NCBI GenBank assembly: GCA_019117445.1
Contig: DWZS01000003.1
Span: 1-64,000, forward strand
Source of the DNA: Candidatus Limosilactobacillus excrementigallinarum
GTDB lineage: Bacteria > Bacillota > Bacilli > Lactobacillales > Lactobacillaceae
Direction of reading: 5' to 3'
DNA: 64,000 bases
The position numbers and the translations under genes are program-made. Shown in pieces: positions 18,088 through 26,776 of the stretch. The notes under the pieces were generated by a model that had not been told where the DNA came from, did no database searches, and saw only the letters and a program-made list of their open reading frames with translations. Numbering within the stretch: the stretch's first letter is position 1; each line of letters opens with the position of its first letter.

Positions 18088-19401
18088 TTAATCTTTAGTT
18101 GAGCTTTTAAATTGATCAAAATTAAGGATGAGGTTCAGGACTACCGCAGCCAGACTACCCATCACAACTCCGTTACCCAAGATAATTTGTAATTCTGTGT
18201 TGAGGTGTTGGAAGATTTGTGGATAGACTGTGACGCCGAGTCCAAGGCCGATTGATAAGGAAGCCACCATTAAATTGCTGTTTTTAGAAAAATCAACTTT
18301 GTGGAGAATTTGCATTCCTTGAATACCAACCATCCCAAACATTACGACCATCGCACCACCAAGAACTGGATCGGGAATCATCGTGGCTAATGCTCCGGCT
18401 TTGGGAAGTAAACCAAGGATTAGTAATAAGACCGCAGCATAGTAAACGGGTCGCCGTGACCGCACTCCTGACATCTTCAAGACACCAACGTTTTGAGAGA
18501 AAGTTGAATACGGAAAGGTATTGAAAAGTCCACCCAGGATGGCAGTAACCCCTTCTGCACGGTAACCGCGTTTCATATCATTTTCGGTAATCTTTTGGTG
18601 CGTTGCTTCGGCAAGGGCAAAGTAAACCCCGGTGGATTCAATCATGGTGGTGAGGGCCACCAGAATCATAGTAATAATTGCCCCAGAGTTAAATGCTGGT
18701 ACACCAAAGTAGAAGAAGCGGGGGAGGTGGAACCAAGCAGCGCTGGTGACGGGCTGGGTAGAAACCATTCCCCATGCTGCGGCCGCAAAGGAACCGATTA
18801 AAATACCAAGTAAGATTGCGATCGATTTGATAAAGCCCTTACCAAAGCGGTTAATGAGCACGATCATGATAATTGTTAAAAAGCCGATGACGAGGTCTTG
18901 CGGACTCCCGAATGATTTCGCAGTGGCGGTCCCACCACCAAGATTTTGAAAACCAACGGGTACTAACGTGAAGCCAATTACAGTAATGAGCGATCCAGTT
19001 ACAACTGGCGGAAATAGTTTTTTCATTTTAGCGAAGTAGCCAGCAATTAAAAAGATGAAAATTCCGGCACAAATAATGGCCCCATACATGTAAGTAATGC
19101 CCATCTTGCTACCGATGGATTCCAGAGGGGCAACCGACTGGACAGCACAACCAAGAACGACTGGTAAACCAATTCCCATGAGTGGGGTGCGGTGGAGTTG
19201 AAGTAGGGTGGCAATTCCACACATAAAGATGTCGATGGAAACGAGGTACGTCATTTGCGCAGTCGAAAAATGTAAGAAATTACCAATCAATAGTGGAACT
19301 AAAACGTCTCCGGAATACATTGCCAAAAGGTGTTGAAAACCGAGGATGAGGTTCTTTCCAAAATTAGTGGTTGGTGCAGGCTGAATGGTTTGTTGTGTCA
19401 A
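18088..19401 (-). CDS. Xanthine/guanine permease (NCS2 family)
   Basis: A 437-residue membrane transporter of the nucleobase:cation symporter-2 family, PbuX-like, with about 12-14 helices. The N-terminal GFQHLLAMYSGDVLVPLLIG and the later TMIESTGVYFALAEAT segment (with the family's conserved Glu) are diagnostic. I place the start at TTG 19401, six bases after GGGAGG; reading further upstream would run through the riboswitch. The guanine-class riboswitch and terminator in front of it indicate repression by guanine or hypoxanthine and support purine rather than uracil transport. Confidence 0.88.
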   Translation of the reverse strand: MTQQTIQPAPTTNFGKNLILGFQHLLAMYSGDVLVPLLIGNFLHFSTAQMTYLVSIDIFMCGIATLLQLHRTPLMGIGLPVVLGCAVQSVAPLESIGSKMGITYMYGAIICAGIFIFLIAGYFAKMKKLFPPVVTGSLITVIGFTLVPVGFQNLGGGTATAKSFGSPQDLVIGFLTIIMIVLINRFGKGFIKSIAILLGILIGSFAAAAWGMVSTQPVTSAAWFHLPRFFYFGVPAFNSGAIITMILVALTTMIESTGVYFALAEATHQKITENDMKRGYRAEGVTAILGGLFNTFPYSTFSQNVGVLKMSGVRSRRPVYYAAVLLLILGLLPKAGALATMIPDPVLGGAMVVMFGMVGIQGMQILHKVDFSKNSNLMVASLSIGLGLGVTVYPQIFQHLNTELQIILGNGVVMGSLAAVVLNLILNFDQFKSSTKD

Positions 19402-19423
19402 GATAGTCCTCCCTGAAGTAAAA

Positions 19424-19452
19424 AACGGGTCCTCCCTATTGGTGGACCCGTT
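19424..19452 (-). terminator. Purine riboswitch expression platform
   Basis: AACGGGTCC and GGACCCGTT arms around an 11-base loop followed by a T-run on the minus strand, between the purine aptamer and the permease start. Confidence 0.88.
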
Positions 19453-19463
19453 CATTGTAACGA

Positions 19464-19530
19464 TGCTTATAGTCTCATATTTACGGCATGAGGTAGAAAC
19501 GTCCGACCATATTACGGAAATATATAGGCA
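19464..19530 (-). ncRNA. Guanine-class purine riboswitch
   Basis: On the minus strand the aptamer core is clear: AATATGG, then GTTTCTACC and CCGTAAAT, then GACTAT closing into P1 (TGCCTAT with ATAAGCA, one mismatch). The J3/1 base in GACTAT is C, the specificity position that in known purine riboswitches pairs with guanine or hypoxanthine; adenine riboswitches have U there. Confidence 0.92.
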
Positions 19531-19578
19531 ATATTTAATTGTAAGTATCTTAGCATGTTTGACGAACAATCTCAATAA

Positions 19579-20499
19579 TTATTTCCACCAATGGCGGTTA
19601 AAGACGAACCAGATGGAAAGTGCCATCAAAATTAAGGTGATAATAATGGTGATTTGCCATGCAAAGTCGTTTTGAGCGAACGGTAATGTTTTGACATTTT
19701 CACCATAAAATCCGGAAACAATTGGTGGAATTGCCAGGACAATGGAATAGACGGTTAAGAATTTCATGGTTTGGTTTAGGTTACTATCCAGAACCTTACT
19801 GTATGCATCGGAAACGCGGGCCGACACATCCGAAGTCATCTGGGCCATTTCTAGTCCTTGTTGGGCTTCGACGATGACGTCATCAAGGTCGTTACGTTGC
19901 TTACGTGTCATTAAGTGGTTAAACCGGCGTTTGAATTCTTGAAGTAAGGAAACGTTTCCCTGTAAGGAAGTCAAAATATAGACCAAACCGGTTTCAATTT
20001 CCATGAATTCGGTGATGGCTTTCCGTTCAGTATGCTTTTGCAGATTTCGCTGAATTTCTCGTCGTTGTTGGTCTGCCCGGCGGATAGGGCCAAAGTATGC
20101 CGTGGAAAGCTGATATAAGATTGGCAAAATGAAGTCAAACTGATCGGTCTGACTATCCCGCTGCTGGAGTTTGTCAAGCTGGCGGGCGATAATGCCGTTA
20201 ACGAAGTTGGTTTGGGCGTTAGTAAAGGTAAGTACATTATTGGTTGTCAACATAATACCGATGGGGGCGGTTTGTGGAGCCGATAATTCGTGAGTTGGGA
20301 CATAAACATCGAAAATTAAAAGGGTTACTCCAGCGTCAGGATCGACTTCCACCCGGGCTTTTTCGTAAGGGTCAATTGCGTAATCCAGTAATTCCTGAGT
20401 CACTTCATATTTTTCAAACAAGTCTTCCCGTTCGTTGGGAAGAGGTTCAAAGACACTGACCCAGTAACCATGATCGTTAATTTTAACTGAACTAAGCAC
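19579..20499 (-). CDS. CorA-like divalent cation transporter
   Basis: A 306-residue CorA/MRS2-superfamily protein: a long acidic, coiled-coil-rich cytoplasmic domain (residues 1-240) and two C-terminal helices. The loop that normally carries the signature Gly-Met-Asn reads FYGENV (about residues 264-269), so Met is replaced by Glu. The pore helix before it (SIVLAIPPIVSGF) and the last helix are otherwise normal. It probably moves Mg2+ or Co2+; the substitution could alter selectivity or direction. The start is GTG with GGAGGTG five bases upstream. It follows no operon partner. Confidence 0.82.
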   Translation of the reverse strand: MLSSVKINDHGYWVSVFEPLPNEREDLFEKYEVTQELLDYAIDPYEKARVEVDPDAGVTLLIFDVYVPTHELSAPQTAPIGIMLTTNNVLTFTNAQTNFVNGIIARQLDKLQQRDSQTDQFDFILPILYQLSTAYFGPIRRADQQRREIQRNLQKHTERKAITEFMEIETGLVYILTSLQGNVSLLQEFKRRFNHLMTRKQRNDLDDVIVEAQQGLEMAQMTSDVSARVSDAYSKVLDSNLNQTMKFLTVYSIVLAIPPIVSGFYGENVKTLPFAQNDFAWQITIIITLILMALSIWFVFNRHWWK

Positions 20500-20583
20500 A
20501 ATTTCACCTCCACAAATTAATTACTTATCATTTATTATACGCTATTATAATATCAGGATTGAAGTAGAAATGAGGAGAATCTT

Positions 20584-21501
20584 TTGATAAAACCACGGTG
20601 GATAATCAGGGAACAATTGACTCCACAACAAGAACGATGCTCGGTCCGCTACTTACTCCAGCGGCAATGGGCGCTTCCAAGTAGACTAGTCCATTATTTA
20701 CGGGTTCGGCGGCAAGTGTTAATTAACGGAACCTACCGGAATATGAACGAGCCAGTTGCGTCGGGTGATCAGGTGACGCTTAAGTTTGCTGGAGATGAAT
20801 TTCGAACACCAACTTCTAATTATCGGCCGACACCGTCACCAATGCTGGACGTTCTTTTTGAAAATCGGGATCTACTGGTCGTTAATAAGCCCGCGGGCCA
20901 GAAGACGCACCCTAACCAACCACTCGAAACAGGAACATTAATGAATGATGTTGCGGGTTACTTACAAGGCAGTTCTGCGGCAGCTTACATGGTGCACCGC
21001 ATTGACCAAGCAACCAGTGGGGCAGTGATTGTCGCAAAAAATCCTGTGGTGGTACCGATTTTAGATCGCTATATTGCAGCAGGAAAGATTCACCGCCGCT
21101 ACGTTGCCGTCGTCGAAGGAAACTTTGCTAAAAAATGCGGCCGATTTAGCTGGCCAATTGGTTTCGATTTGACTGATCAGCGGAAACGATGTGTTAATGG
21201 CTTAAAGGCCAAGCCAGCAGTAACAAACTATCAAGTATTACAAACATCAGGTAATTTAAGTTTGGTCCAGTTGCAATTGCAGACTGGACGGACACACCAA
21301 ATTCGGGTCCACTTAGCCCATAGTGGACACCCCATCGTTGGTGATCCCTTATACAATGGTCAGCCTAATTCACGGATGCTCCTCCATGGAATCGCTCAGC
21401 AGTTAGTGATGCCGTTTAAGAAAACTTTACGTGAGATTTACGCTCCCCTCCCTAACTATTTTCCGCCAGCTCTGGTAAAATATGACCAGAAAGAATCATA
21501 A
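20584..21501 (+). CDS. RluA-family rRNA/tRNA pseudouridine synthase
   Basis: A 305-residue pseudouridine synthase. The N-terminal region (about residues 1-80) resembles an S4-type RNA-binding domain. The catalytic domain has LVVNKPAGQKTHPN and the active-site motif HRIDQATSG with the nucleophilic Asp141, then LQTGRTHQIRVHL. It isomerises uridine in large-subunit rRNA or tRNA; the exact site cannot be predicted. The start is TTG with AGGAG upstream. TerC begins 12 bases after it and thioredoxin overlaps TerC, so all three likely form one operon. Confidence 0.88.
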   Translation: MIKPRWIIREQLTPQQERCSVRYLLQRQWALPSRLVHYLRVRRQVLINGTYRNMNEPVASGDQVTLKFAGDEFRTPTSNYRPTPSPMLDVLFENRDLLVVNKPAGQKTHPNQPLETGTLMNDVAGYLQGSSAAAYMVHRIDQATSGAVIVAKNPVVVPILDRYIAAGKIHRRYVAVVEGNFAKKCGRFSWPIGFDLTDQRKRCVNGLKAKPAVTNYQVLQTSGNLSLVQLQLQTGRTHQIRVHLAHSGHPIVGDPLYNGQPNSRMLLHGIAQQLVMPFKKTLREIYAPLPNYFPPALVKYDQKES

Positions 21502-21513
21502 GGGGGATATTAA

Positions 21514-22314
21514 TTGTCACTTTTAGGGGAACTCTATGGACCATTTTTTGATGGTCATAATTGGTTAACTGTTGTTGAGTCCGGTCAGGACTGGCTAATT
21601 ATTTTATCGCTAGTATTAATCGAATGTCTGCTGTCCGTTGACAACGCCATTGTTCTGGCTGCCCAAACCAGAGTTCTGCCAACGTTAAAGGAACAAGAAG
21701 AGTCACTATTTTACGGTATTTGGGGATCCTACCTTTTCCGTTTTTTAATTATTGGAATTGGGACATTTCTAATCAATTTTTGGGAAATTAAAGTACTTGG
21801 GGCAATTTACCTGATGTACCTTTCATACCGTTTCTTTAAGAGTCAACTAACTGGACAGCACCATCGTCGACAACGCAAGAGTCGCGCGGCAGGGCTGACT
21901 GGTCGGAAACGATTTTGGGCGGTCGTTGCTCAAATTGAATTTATCGATATTGTGTTTTCAATTGATTCGGTTTTGGCATCATTAGCCGTGTCATCTAACC
22001 CCGTGATTGTATTAATTGGTGGTTTTATCGGAATTGCCTGCATGCGGGGAGTGGCGGAGATTATTATGCGTTTAATGCGCAAGATTCCAGAACTGGAGCC
22101 AATGGCATATGTATTAATTTTCTTGATTGCAATTAAACTCTTCTTGACGATCCCAATGATTGATATTGAAATTCCTTCGGGACAATTTGGGATTTTCATT
22201 GTTGGGGTGTTTATTGTAACCTTGATTGTTCACTTTATTCGTAACCCCAAGGGTAAGGGTGAACAACCACAAATGAAGGAGGATGGTAGTGATGATCGAG
22301 GCAACCGTCGATAA
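21514..22314 (+). CDS. TerC-family membrane protein
   Basis: A 266-residue protein with seven to eight helices. It carries the two TerC signatures: LIECLLSVDNAIVLA near residue 35 and AQIEFIDIVFSIDSVLA near residue 140, each with membrane-embedded Asp residues. In Bacillus relatives (YkoY, YceF) such proteins have been linked to manganese efflux or metalation of secreted proteins; that role here is inference. The start is TTG after AGGGGGA. The C-terminal tail is hydrophilic. Its last 23 bases overlap the thioredoxin gene. Confidence 0.85.
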   Translation: MSLLGELYGPFFDGHNWLTVVESGQDWLIILSLVLIECLLSVDNAIVLAAQTRVLPTLKEQEESLFYGIWGSYLFRFLIIGIGTFLINFWEIKVLGAIYLMYLSYRFFKSQLTGQHHRRQRKSRAAGLTGRKRFWAVVAQIEFIDIVFSIDSVLASLAVSSNPVIVLIGGFIGIACMRGVAEIIMRLMRKIPELEPMAYVLIFLIAIKLFLTIPMIDIEIPSGQFGIFIVGVFIVTLIVHFIRNPKGKGEQPQMKEDGSDDRGNRR

Positions 22315-22615
22315 TTTTGACCAACTAACCGCAGGTAAGCTGACAGTTGTTGATTTCTGGGCACCCTGGTGTGGACCATGTAAAATGATGGCGCCCGTAA
22401 TGGAAGAAATGGCCCAAAAGTATGGCGATCGAATTCAATTCGTCAAATTTAATGTTGATGATAATAAGTCAATTCCGCAACGATACAAAGTGATGAGTAT
22501 TCCAAGCCTCGTCCTATTTCGGGATGGGCAAGCGAAGGAAAAGGTGACTGGCTTTTACAATGCCGCCCAACTTAGTCACTATTTTGAACGAAAATTGGGA
22601 GAAAACGATCAGTAA
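22292..22615 (+). CDS. trxA: Thioredoxin
   Basis: A 107-residue classical thioredoxin. The redox motif WCGPC is at residues 26-30 within DFWAPWCGPCKMMAP, and the cis-proline region SIPSLVLF follows at about 70. It reduces protein disulfides using thioredoxin reductase. Of several in-frame starts I chose ATG 22292, nine bases after GGAGG. It overlaps the TerC gene, suggesting translational coupling. A genome of this type usually has another trxA, so this may be a secondary copy. Confidence 0.92.
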   Translation: MIEATVDNFDQLTAGKLTVVDFWAPWCGPCKMMAPVMEEMAQKYGDRIQFVKFNVDDNKSIPQRYKVMSIPSLVLFRDGQAKEKVTGFYNAAQLSHYFERKLGENDQ

Positions 22616-22628
22616 TTTGAACAACAAC

Positions 22629-22663
22629 AGCCTTCCGAAAACGGGTTTCGTTTTTGAAAGGCT
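22629..22663 (+). terminator. Terminator after trxA
   Basis: AGCCTT/AAGGCT outer stem with an inner AAAACG/CGTTTT pairing, followed by a T-run. Convergent with the SorC-type regulator gene. Confidence 0.7.
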
Positions 22664-22694
22664 ATTTTTATATAGATATAATGATGGCAGCAAA

Positions 22695-23648
22695 TCACAT
22701 TTCCAATAATTTTTCCGCATTATTTAAATCTGTAATTAAAACGTTTGCGTAACCACCAGTTAAGGCTGCATGGATTGCTGGTAATTTTTCAATTCCACCA
22801 GCGACCAAGATAGATTGGCGTTTATGTTTGAGATCTGCAAGTGGTAATGAGACGGTCCGTTGGGCAATTTTGGGCGCGGCAATAGTCCCATTTTTGGTGA
22901 TGAATTGAGAGAGAACATCACCAACTGCATGGGCCTCTAAAAAGTCAATTTGCTGCTGTGTGAAGTAGCCAAGTTGAAAGAGCATTGCTTCGGGCCGGGT
23001 TGTACCAACCGTAAAGAGGGCAATTTGCGCATCTTGTCCCTGCTTAATAATGCGCTTAATGAATTGATCCTGGAGCACGAGATCACGAGTCTTTTGGTTG
23101 TCAAAAATAACCGGGACGGGCAGGATCTCTGTCTGGGTGTGGAACGAGGCATTAAAGCGTTGAGTAATAATACTGGAATAGTTGTTTCGCGATGAATTAG
23201 AAACGGTTCCCTTGAGATAAACCGTTTGGACATTCTTTTTCGTACTTGGCTGAAGGTATTTTGCAATCGCGGCCATGGTGGTTCCCCAAGTCAAACCAAT
23301 GGTATCGTTATCCTCGACGATTGTGCCTAAGTAATTGGCAGCGAGTTCGCCAATTTGATTCAAAATACTTTGGTATGAGTCGCCAACTTGGTCAGCAACT
23401 AAGACTTTTTTGAGATGATATTTTTGAGCTAGCTTTTGTGGCAAACTGGAAACCTGTTCAAACGGATTATTAATGGTAATTTGAACAATATTTTGATCTT
23501 GTGCTAGCTGAAGGAGGCGTGAAACCGTGGGCCGGGATAAAGCTAACTTTTTTGCAATTGCTGTTTGACTGATTTTATCAATGTAATACAACCGACTAAC
23601 CGTAACGGCCGCCTTTAATTGGGCGGCATTTTTATTTGTTGTGACCAT
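22695..23648 (-). CDS. deoR: SorC/DeoR-type sugar-binding regulator
   Basis: A 317-residue regulator of the SorC family, like Bacillus DeoR. The N-terminal helix-turn-helix is at about residues 10-55 (ISQTAIAKKLALSRPTVSRLLQLA). The remainder is a phosphosugar-sensing domain with LTWGTTM and a C-terminal GGYANVLITD region. It is divergent from deoC with about 140 bases between, so deoxyribose-5-phosphate is a likely inducer and the deoC operon its likely target. The ATG at 23648 has GGGGG six to nine bases upstream; a GTG three codons earlier overlaps that site. Confidence 0.82.
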   Translation of the reverse strand: MVTTNKNAAQLKAAVTVSRLYYIDKISQTAIAKKLALSRPTVSRLLQLAQDQNIVQITINNPFEQVSSLPQKLAQKYHLKKVLVADQVGDSYQSILNQIGELAANYLGTIVEDNDTIGLTWGTTMAAIAKYLQPSTKKNVQTVYLKGTVSNSSRNNYSSIITQRFNASFHTQTEILPVPVIFDNQKTRDLVLQDQFIKRIIKQGQDAQIALFTVGTTRPEAMLFQLGYFTQQQIDFLEAHAVGDVLSQFITKNGTIAAPKIAQRTVSLPLADLKHKRQSILVAGGIEKLPAIHAALTGGYANVLITDLNNAEKLLEM

Positions 23649-23701
23649 TGGTTTCACCCCCGCTAACGAGCATTAATTTTTACTATTTTTCATTTTAGCT
23701 A

Positions 23702-23730
23702 TTTACAAATGTAAAAGCAAGGATTAATAT
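23702..23730 (+). promoter_or_regulatory. Promoter of deoC operon
   Basis: TTTACA (23702-23707), a 17-base spacer and TAATAT (23725-23730), about 60 bases before the deoC start. Confidence 0.65.
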
Positions 23731-23762
23731 GAAAGCGTATTCAAGAAATGTAAACGCAATCA
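23730..23762 (+). promoter_or_regulatory. Tandem cre-like boxes before deoC
   Basis: TGAAAGCGTATTCA at 23730-23743 and TGTAAACGCAATCA at 23749-23762 each fit the CcpA consensus TGWAARCGYTWNCW with one mismatch. They begin at the -10 box and cover the transcription start region, which is where CcpA represses. Confidence 0.7.
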
Positions 23763-23791
23763 TTAGTGATTGTAGAGGAGGACGATTAGTT

Positions 23792-24445
23792 ATGGAATTT
23801 AACAAGTACATTGATCACACATTATTAGCACCTGACGCAACTGAAGAACAAGTTGACACGGTGATTAAGCAGGCAATTGATAACCACTTCCACACCGTAA
23901 TGATTAATCCATACTGGGTTGCTAAGACGCACAAGGCAGTTGCCGGAACTGATGTTAAGACCGCTTGTGTGATTGGATTCCCTCTCGGGGCCAATACCAC
24001 CAAGATTAAGGTCGCAGAAGCACAAGATGCCATTGACAATGGTGTTGATGAATTAGACATGGTAATGAACATTGGTGAAATGAAGTCTGGTCATTACGAT
24101 AAGGTTGAAAAAGACATTCAAGCAGTTGTGGATGCCGGACACGCAGCCAATAAGGTTGTTAAAGTTATCATTGAAACCTGCCTCTTAACTGATGATGAAA
24201 TTACCAAGGCTTCAGAAATCGTTGCTAAGACCGGGGCTGACTTTGTAAAGACTTCCACTGGTTTTTCTACTGAAGGTGCTACCGTTCATGCAGTTAAATT
24301 AATGTCAGCTGCAGTTAAGGGTAGCAACACGGCCGTTAAGGCTTCCGGTGGGATTCACAGTGCCGAAGAAGCTCAAGCAATGATTGATGCCGGGGCAACT
24401 CGTTTAGGGGTAAGCCACAGTATGGCAATTATTGGTAAGGAATAA
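23792..24445 (+). CDS. deoC: Deoxyribose-phosphate aldolase
   Basis: A 217-residue class I aldolase that splits 2-deoxyribose-5-phosphate into glyceraldehyde-3-phosphate and acetaldehyde. The N-terminal [12 protein letters not shown], the central [10 protein letters not shown] and the Schiff-base lysine segment DFVKTSTGF are all intact, as is the phosphate-binding SGGIHS. The ATG at 23792 has GAGGAGGA upstream; an upstream ATG inside the cre region is rejected. It opens a transcription unit with the epimerase-like and deoxyribokinase-like genes, 20 and 13 bases apart. Confidence 0.95.
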   Translation: MEFNKYIDHTLLAPDATEEQVDTVIKQAIDNHFHTVMINPYWVAKTHKAVAGTDVKTACVIGFPLGANTTKIKVAEAQDAIDNGVDELDMVMNIGEMKSGHYDKVEKDIQAVVDAGHAANKVVKVIIETCLLTDDEITKASEIVAKTGADFVKTSTGFSTEGATVHAVKLMSAAVKGSNTAVKASGGIHSAEEAQAMIDAGATRLGVSHSMAIIGKE

Positions 24446-24465
24446 TTAAACGAAGGTGAAAAATC

Positions 24466-25482
24466 ATGAAACGTTTTAATTTAAGTCATGCAATGTTCTC
24501 TGATGCCAAATATCTCCTTTATGAAGATGACAATTTTAAGGCAGAAACGTATAAGTTTCCCGATGGCATCGAAGCTTTAAAGGTTTCCAACAGTCGTGGT
24601 TACCTAACATTATTACCATTTTACGGTTTGATCATTTGGGATGCCGTATTTGATGGCATTAACTTAAAGGAAAAGGATGGTTTTAAGCAGCCTCACTGGG
24701 GGAAGCAAATTGCTGACACCTATGGTGCCTTTGAATTTACTTCCGGTTTGCTGGCTAATGGGAACCCCGGTCCAGAAGACCACCATGTGCAACATGGGGA
24801 AGCCGCCACTGCACGGATGGACCACGCTTACTTAGAAATTGGCGATGACACCATTACTGTGCAAAGTGACTACGAATACATCAAGGGCTTCGGTGATCAC
24901 TACATTGAAAAGCCGTCAGTCACAATGCACAAAGACAGTGGCTTATTTGATATTCGTCAACACGTCAAGAACTTATCAGGCTGCGCACCGATGACGTTGC
25001 AATACATGTGCCACCTTTGCTATGCATATGTTGACAATGCCGTGATGACTTCTAACATTCCAGACGAAGCCTTCCAATTGCGAACTTCAGTACCGGATCA
25101 CGTTCATCCAACTCCTGAATGGACTAAGTTCACTGATGAACTGGAGAAGAGTGGCAAGATGATTGACAAATTGGACGATGCTAGTCACTATGACCCAGAA
25201 ATTGTCTTCTTCTCCAAAGATTTACTGAAGTACACAGATAAAGCTGAATTCCGGATGGACTTAGGGAATGGTCATAACTTCTTGACAACTTATGAGACAG
25301 AAAACTTGCCAATTGTTACTCGGTGGATTCTCTACAATGCTGACCAACAAGTTGCTGCTTACTGTCTTCCAGGAACTTGTACCCCAGAAGGCCAAGCAGC
25401 TGCGAAGAAGGCTGGGACATTAATTATGCTCCAACCAGGTGAAGAAAAAGACTTCCACGTTGTAACTGGACTTGAAAAATAG
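24466..25482 (+). CDS. DUF4432 aldose-1-epimerase-like protein
   Basis: A 338-residue galactose-mutarotase-fold protein of the DUF4432 group. Seen in the sequence are a beta-rich layout, FYGLIIWDAVFDG near residue 55, the His-containing EDHHVQHGEAA and TLQYMCHLCYAYVDN. From its position between deoC and a deoxyribokinase-like gene I infer that it interconverts anomers of 2-deoxyribose (or ribose), comparable to DeoX/DeoM-type genes of enteric deoxyribose operons as I recall them. Its catalytic residues cannot be assigned with certainty. Ribosome binding site CGAAGG. Confidence 0.7.
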   Translation: MKRFNLSHAMFSDAKYLLYEDDNFKAETYKFPDGIEALKVSNSRGYLTLLPFYGLIIWDAVFDGINLKEKDGFKQPHWGKQIADTYGAFEFTSGLLANGNPGPEDHHVQHGEAATARMDHAYLEIGDDTITVQSDYEYIKGFGDHYIEKPSVTMHKDSGLFDIRQHVKNLSGCAPMTLQYMCHLCYAYVDNAVMTSNIPDEAFQLRTSVPDHVHPTPEWTKFTDELEKSGKMIDKLDDASHYDPEIVFFSKDLLKYTDKAEFRMDLGNGHNFLTTYETENLPIVTRWILYNADQQVAAYCLPGTCTPEGQAAAKKAGTLIMLQPGEEKDFHVVTGLEK

Positions 25483-25495
25483 GAGGGTGTAGAAG

Positions 25496-26446
25496 ATGAC
25501 TCACGACATTACAGTAATTGGTTCCAACATGATGGAACTTTCAACAGATATTGACCGGATGCCAAAGCTCGGTGAAACTGTGGCGGCACCTGATTTTCAC
25601 ATGGCCTTTGGGGGTAAAGGGGCAAACCAAGCCTATGCGGCCTCACAATTGGGATCAAACGTGGCGATGATTTCCAAAGTTGGTTCCGATATGCTGGGTC
25701 GTGAGTATCTAAAGCACTTTAAAGAAAGTGGCATTGATGTTGCTGGAGTTAGTGTTGGTAAAAAGAGTAACGGGGTTGCACCATGCTTCATTCAAGGAAA
25801 CATGAACAGCATTATTATTGTTCAAGGTGCCAATAGTGAATTAACACCAGATGTGCTGGAAGACTACCGCGATATTATTAAAAATTCGAAGTTGATTGTT
25901 CTACAACAAGAAATTTCACTTGAGACTGACTACCGGGCAATTGAAATGGCCCATTAATATGGCGTGCCGGTAATGCTTAACCCGGCACCGGCTAACGACC
26001 ACATTGACATTCAGCATGTGGCAATGTGTGAGTTCTACTCACCAAACGAAACGGAATTAGGTCGCCTGACCAAGATGCCAATTGATACGATTGATCAAAT
26101 CAAAGCAGCGGCTCATAAGCTCGTTGATCTCGGAGTTAAAAACGTCATTGTTACGATTGGTTCCCGGGGCGCACTCTGGGTAAGCAAGGATCACGAAGAA
26201 TTAATTCCGTCATACAAAGTCGACGCAGTTGATTCAATTGGTGCAGGTGACTCGTTTGTCGGGGCCTTCTCGCATTATTATACTCAAGGCGAAGACATTA
26301 GTACGGCGCTCAAACATGCAAACGCATATGCTGCCGTTACGGTCACCCGTGCTGGTAGTCAAACCTCGTACCCAACGGCGAAGGAATTACCAGCTTTGCA
26401 AAGAAAGTTGGGCATTGACGTCACCGATGAATTGGTTGGAGCATAA
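25496..26446 (+). pseudogene. deoK: Deoxyribokinase-like PfkB kinase, nonsense-interrupted
   Basis: A ribokinase-family sugar kinase of 316 codons interrupted by one TAA (25955-25957) after residue 153; the frame, length and motifs on both sides are otherwise intact. The N-terminal GGKGANQAYAA and the C-terminal DSIGAGDSFVGAF (anion hole and catalytic Asp) end up in different halves, so neither half could work alone. The opening ITVIGSNMMEL and SNGVAPCFI resemble deoxyribokinases more than the adjacent RbsK (LGSINVDT). The second half has an ATG but no ribosome binding site. A sequencing error is the main alternative to real inactivation. Confidence 0.82.
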
Positions 26447-26459
26447 CGTTGTTTTAAGG

Positions 26460-26490
26460 AGAAGCACAACACAATGGTGAACGTGCTTCT
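26460..26490 (+). terminator. Terminator ending deoC-epimerase-kinase unit
   Basis: AGAAGCAC and GTGCTTCT arms around a 15-base loop with a following T-run. Confidence 0.8.
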
Positions 26491-26553
26491 TTTTTAGACC
26501 CAAATTTGGTGTTTAACTTCACAAACAAACCGGTTTTAGTTCACTGATGTTTT

Positions 26554-26567
26554 TGAATGCGTTTACA
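26554..26567 (-). promoter_or_regulatory. cre-like box upstream of rbsK
   Basis: Minus-strand reading TGTAAACGCATTCA fits the CcpA consensus with one mismatch. It is about 120 bases upstream of the proposed rbsK -35. Confidence 0.5.
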
Positions 26568-26632
26568 AGTGTTGAAAGTAATCAAATAAAAAAATTCAAA
26601 AAAATTAACTTAATGTGAAAGGCCGAGCGTAT

Positions 26633-26664
26633 ACGTTTTCATGACGTTTTCATTGTTAAAACGT
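26633..26664 (+). repeat. ACGTTTTCAT direct repeats plus inverted half-site
   Basis: ACGTTTTCAT occurs at 26633-26642 and 26644-26653, one helical turn apart, followed by the inverted core AAAACGT at 26658-26664. Located just upstream of the rbsK promoter; a possible regulator-binding array. Confidence 0.5.
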
Positions 26665-26686
26665 TAAACTTGTTGCCGGAATGCGC

Positions 26687-26747
26687 TTGCAAACGATTTC
26701 TTGGTATGGTAAATTATGATCGTTAAGAAAATGTAAAACGGTTTACG
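26687..26747 (+). promoter_or_regulatory. rbsK promoter and downstream operator
   Basis: TTGCAA (26687-26692), 17-base spacer, TAAATT (26710-26715). An imperfect palindrome TGTAAAACGGTTTACG lies at 26732-26747, just after the expected start point, and matches LacI/CcpA-type operators. A repressor there would act as a roadblock. Confidence 0.6.
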
Positions 26748-26776
26748 TGATTTTACTGAACAAGGAGGATGACAGA

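Noticed and set aside
25964-26446. Second half of the kinase as an independent gene
   Set aside because: It continues the same frame directly after the stop, lacks a ribosome binding site and lacks the N-terminal substrate-binding half.
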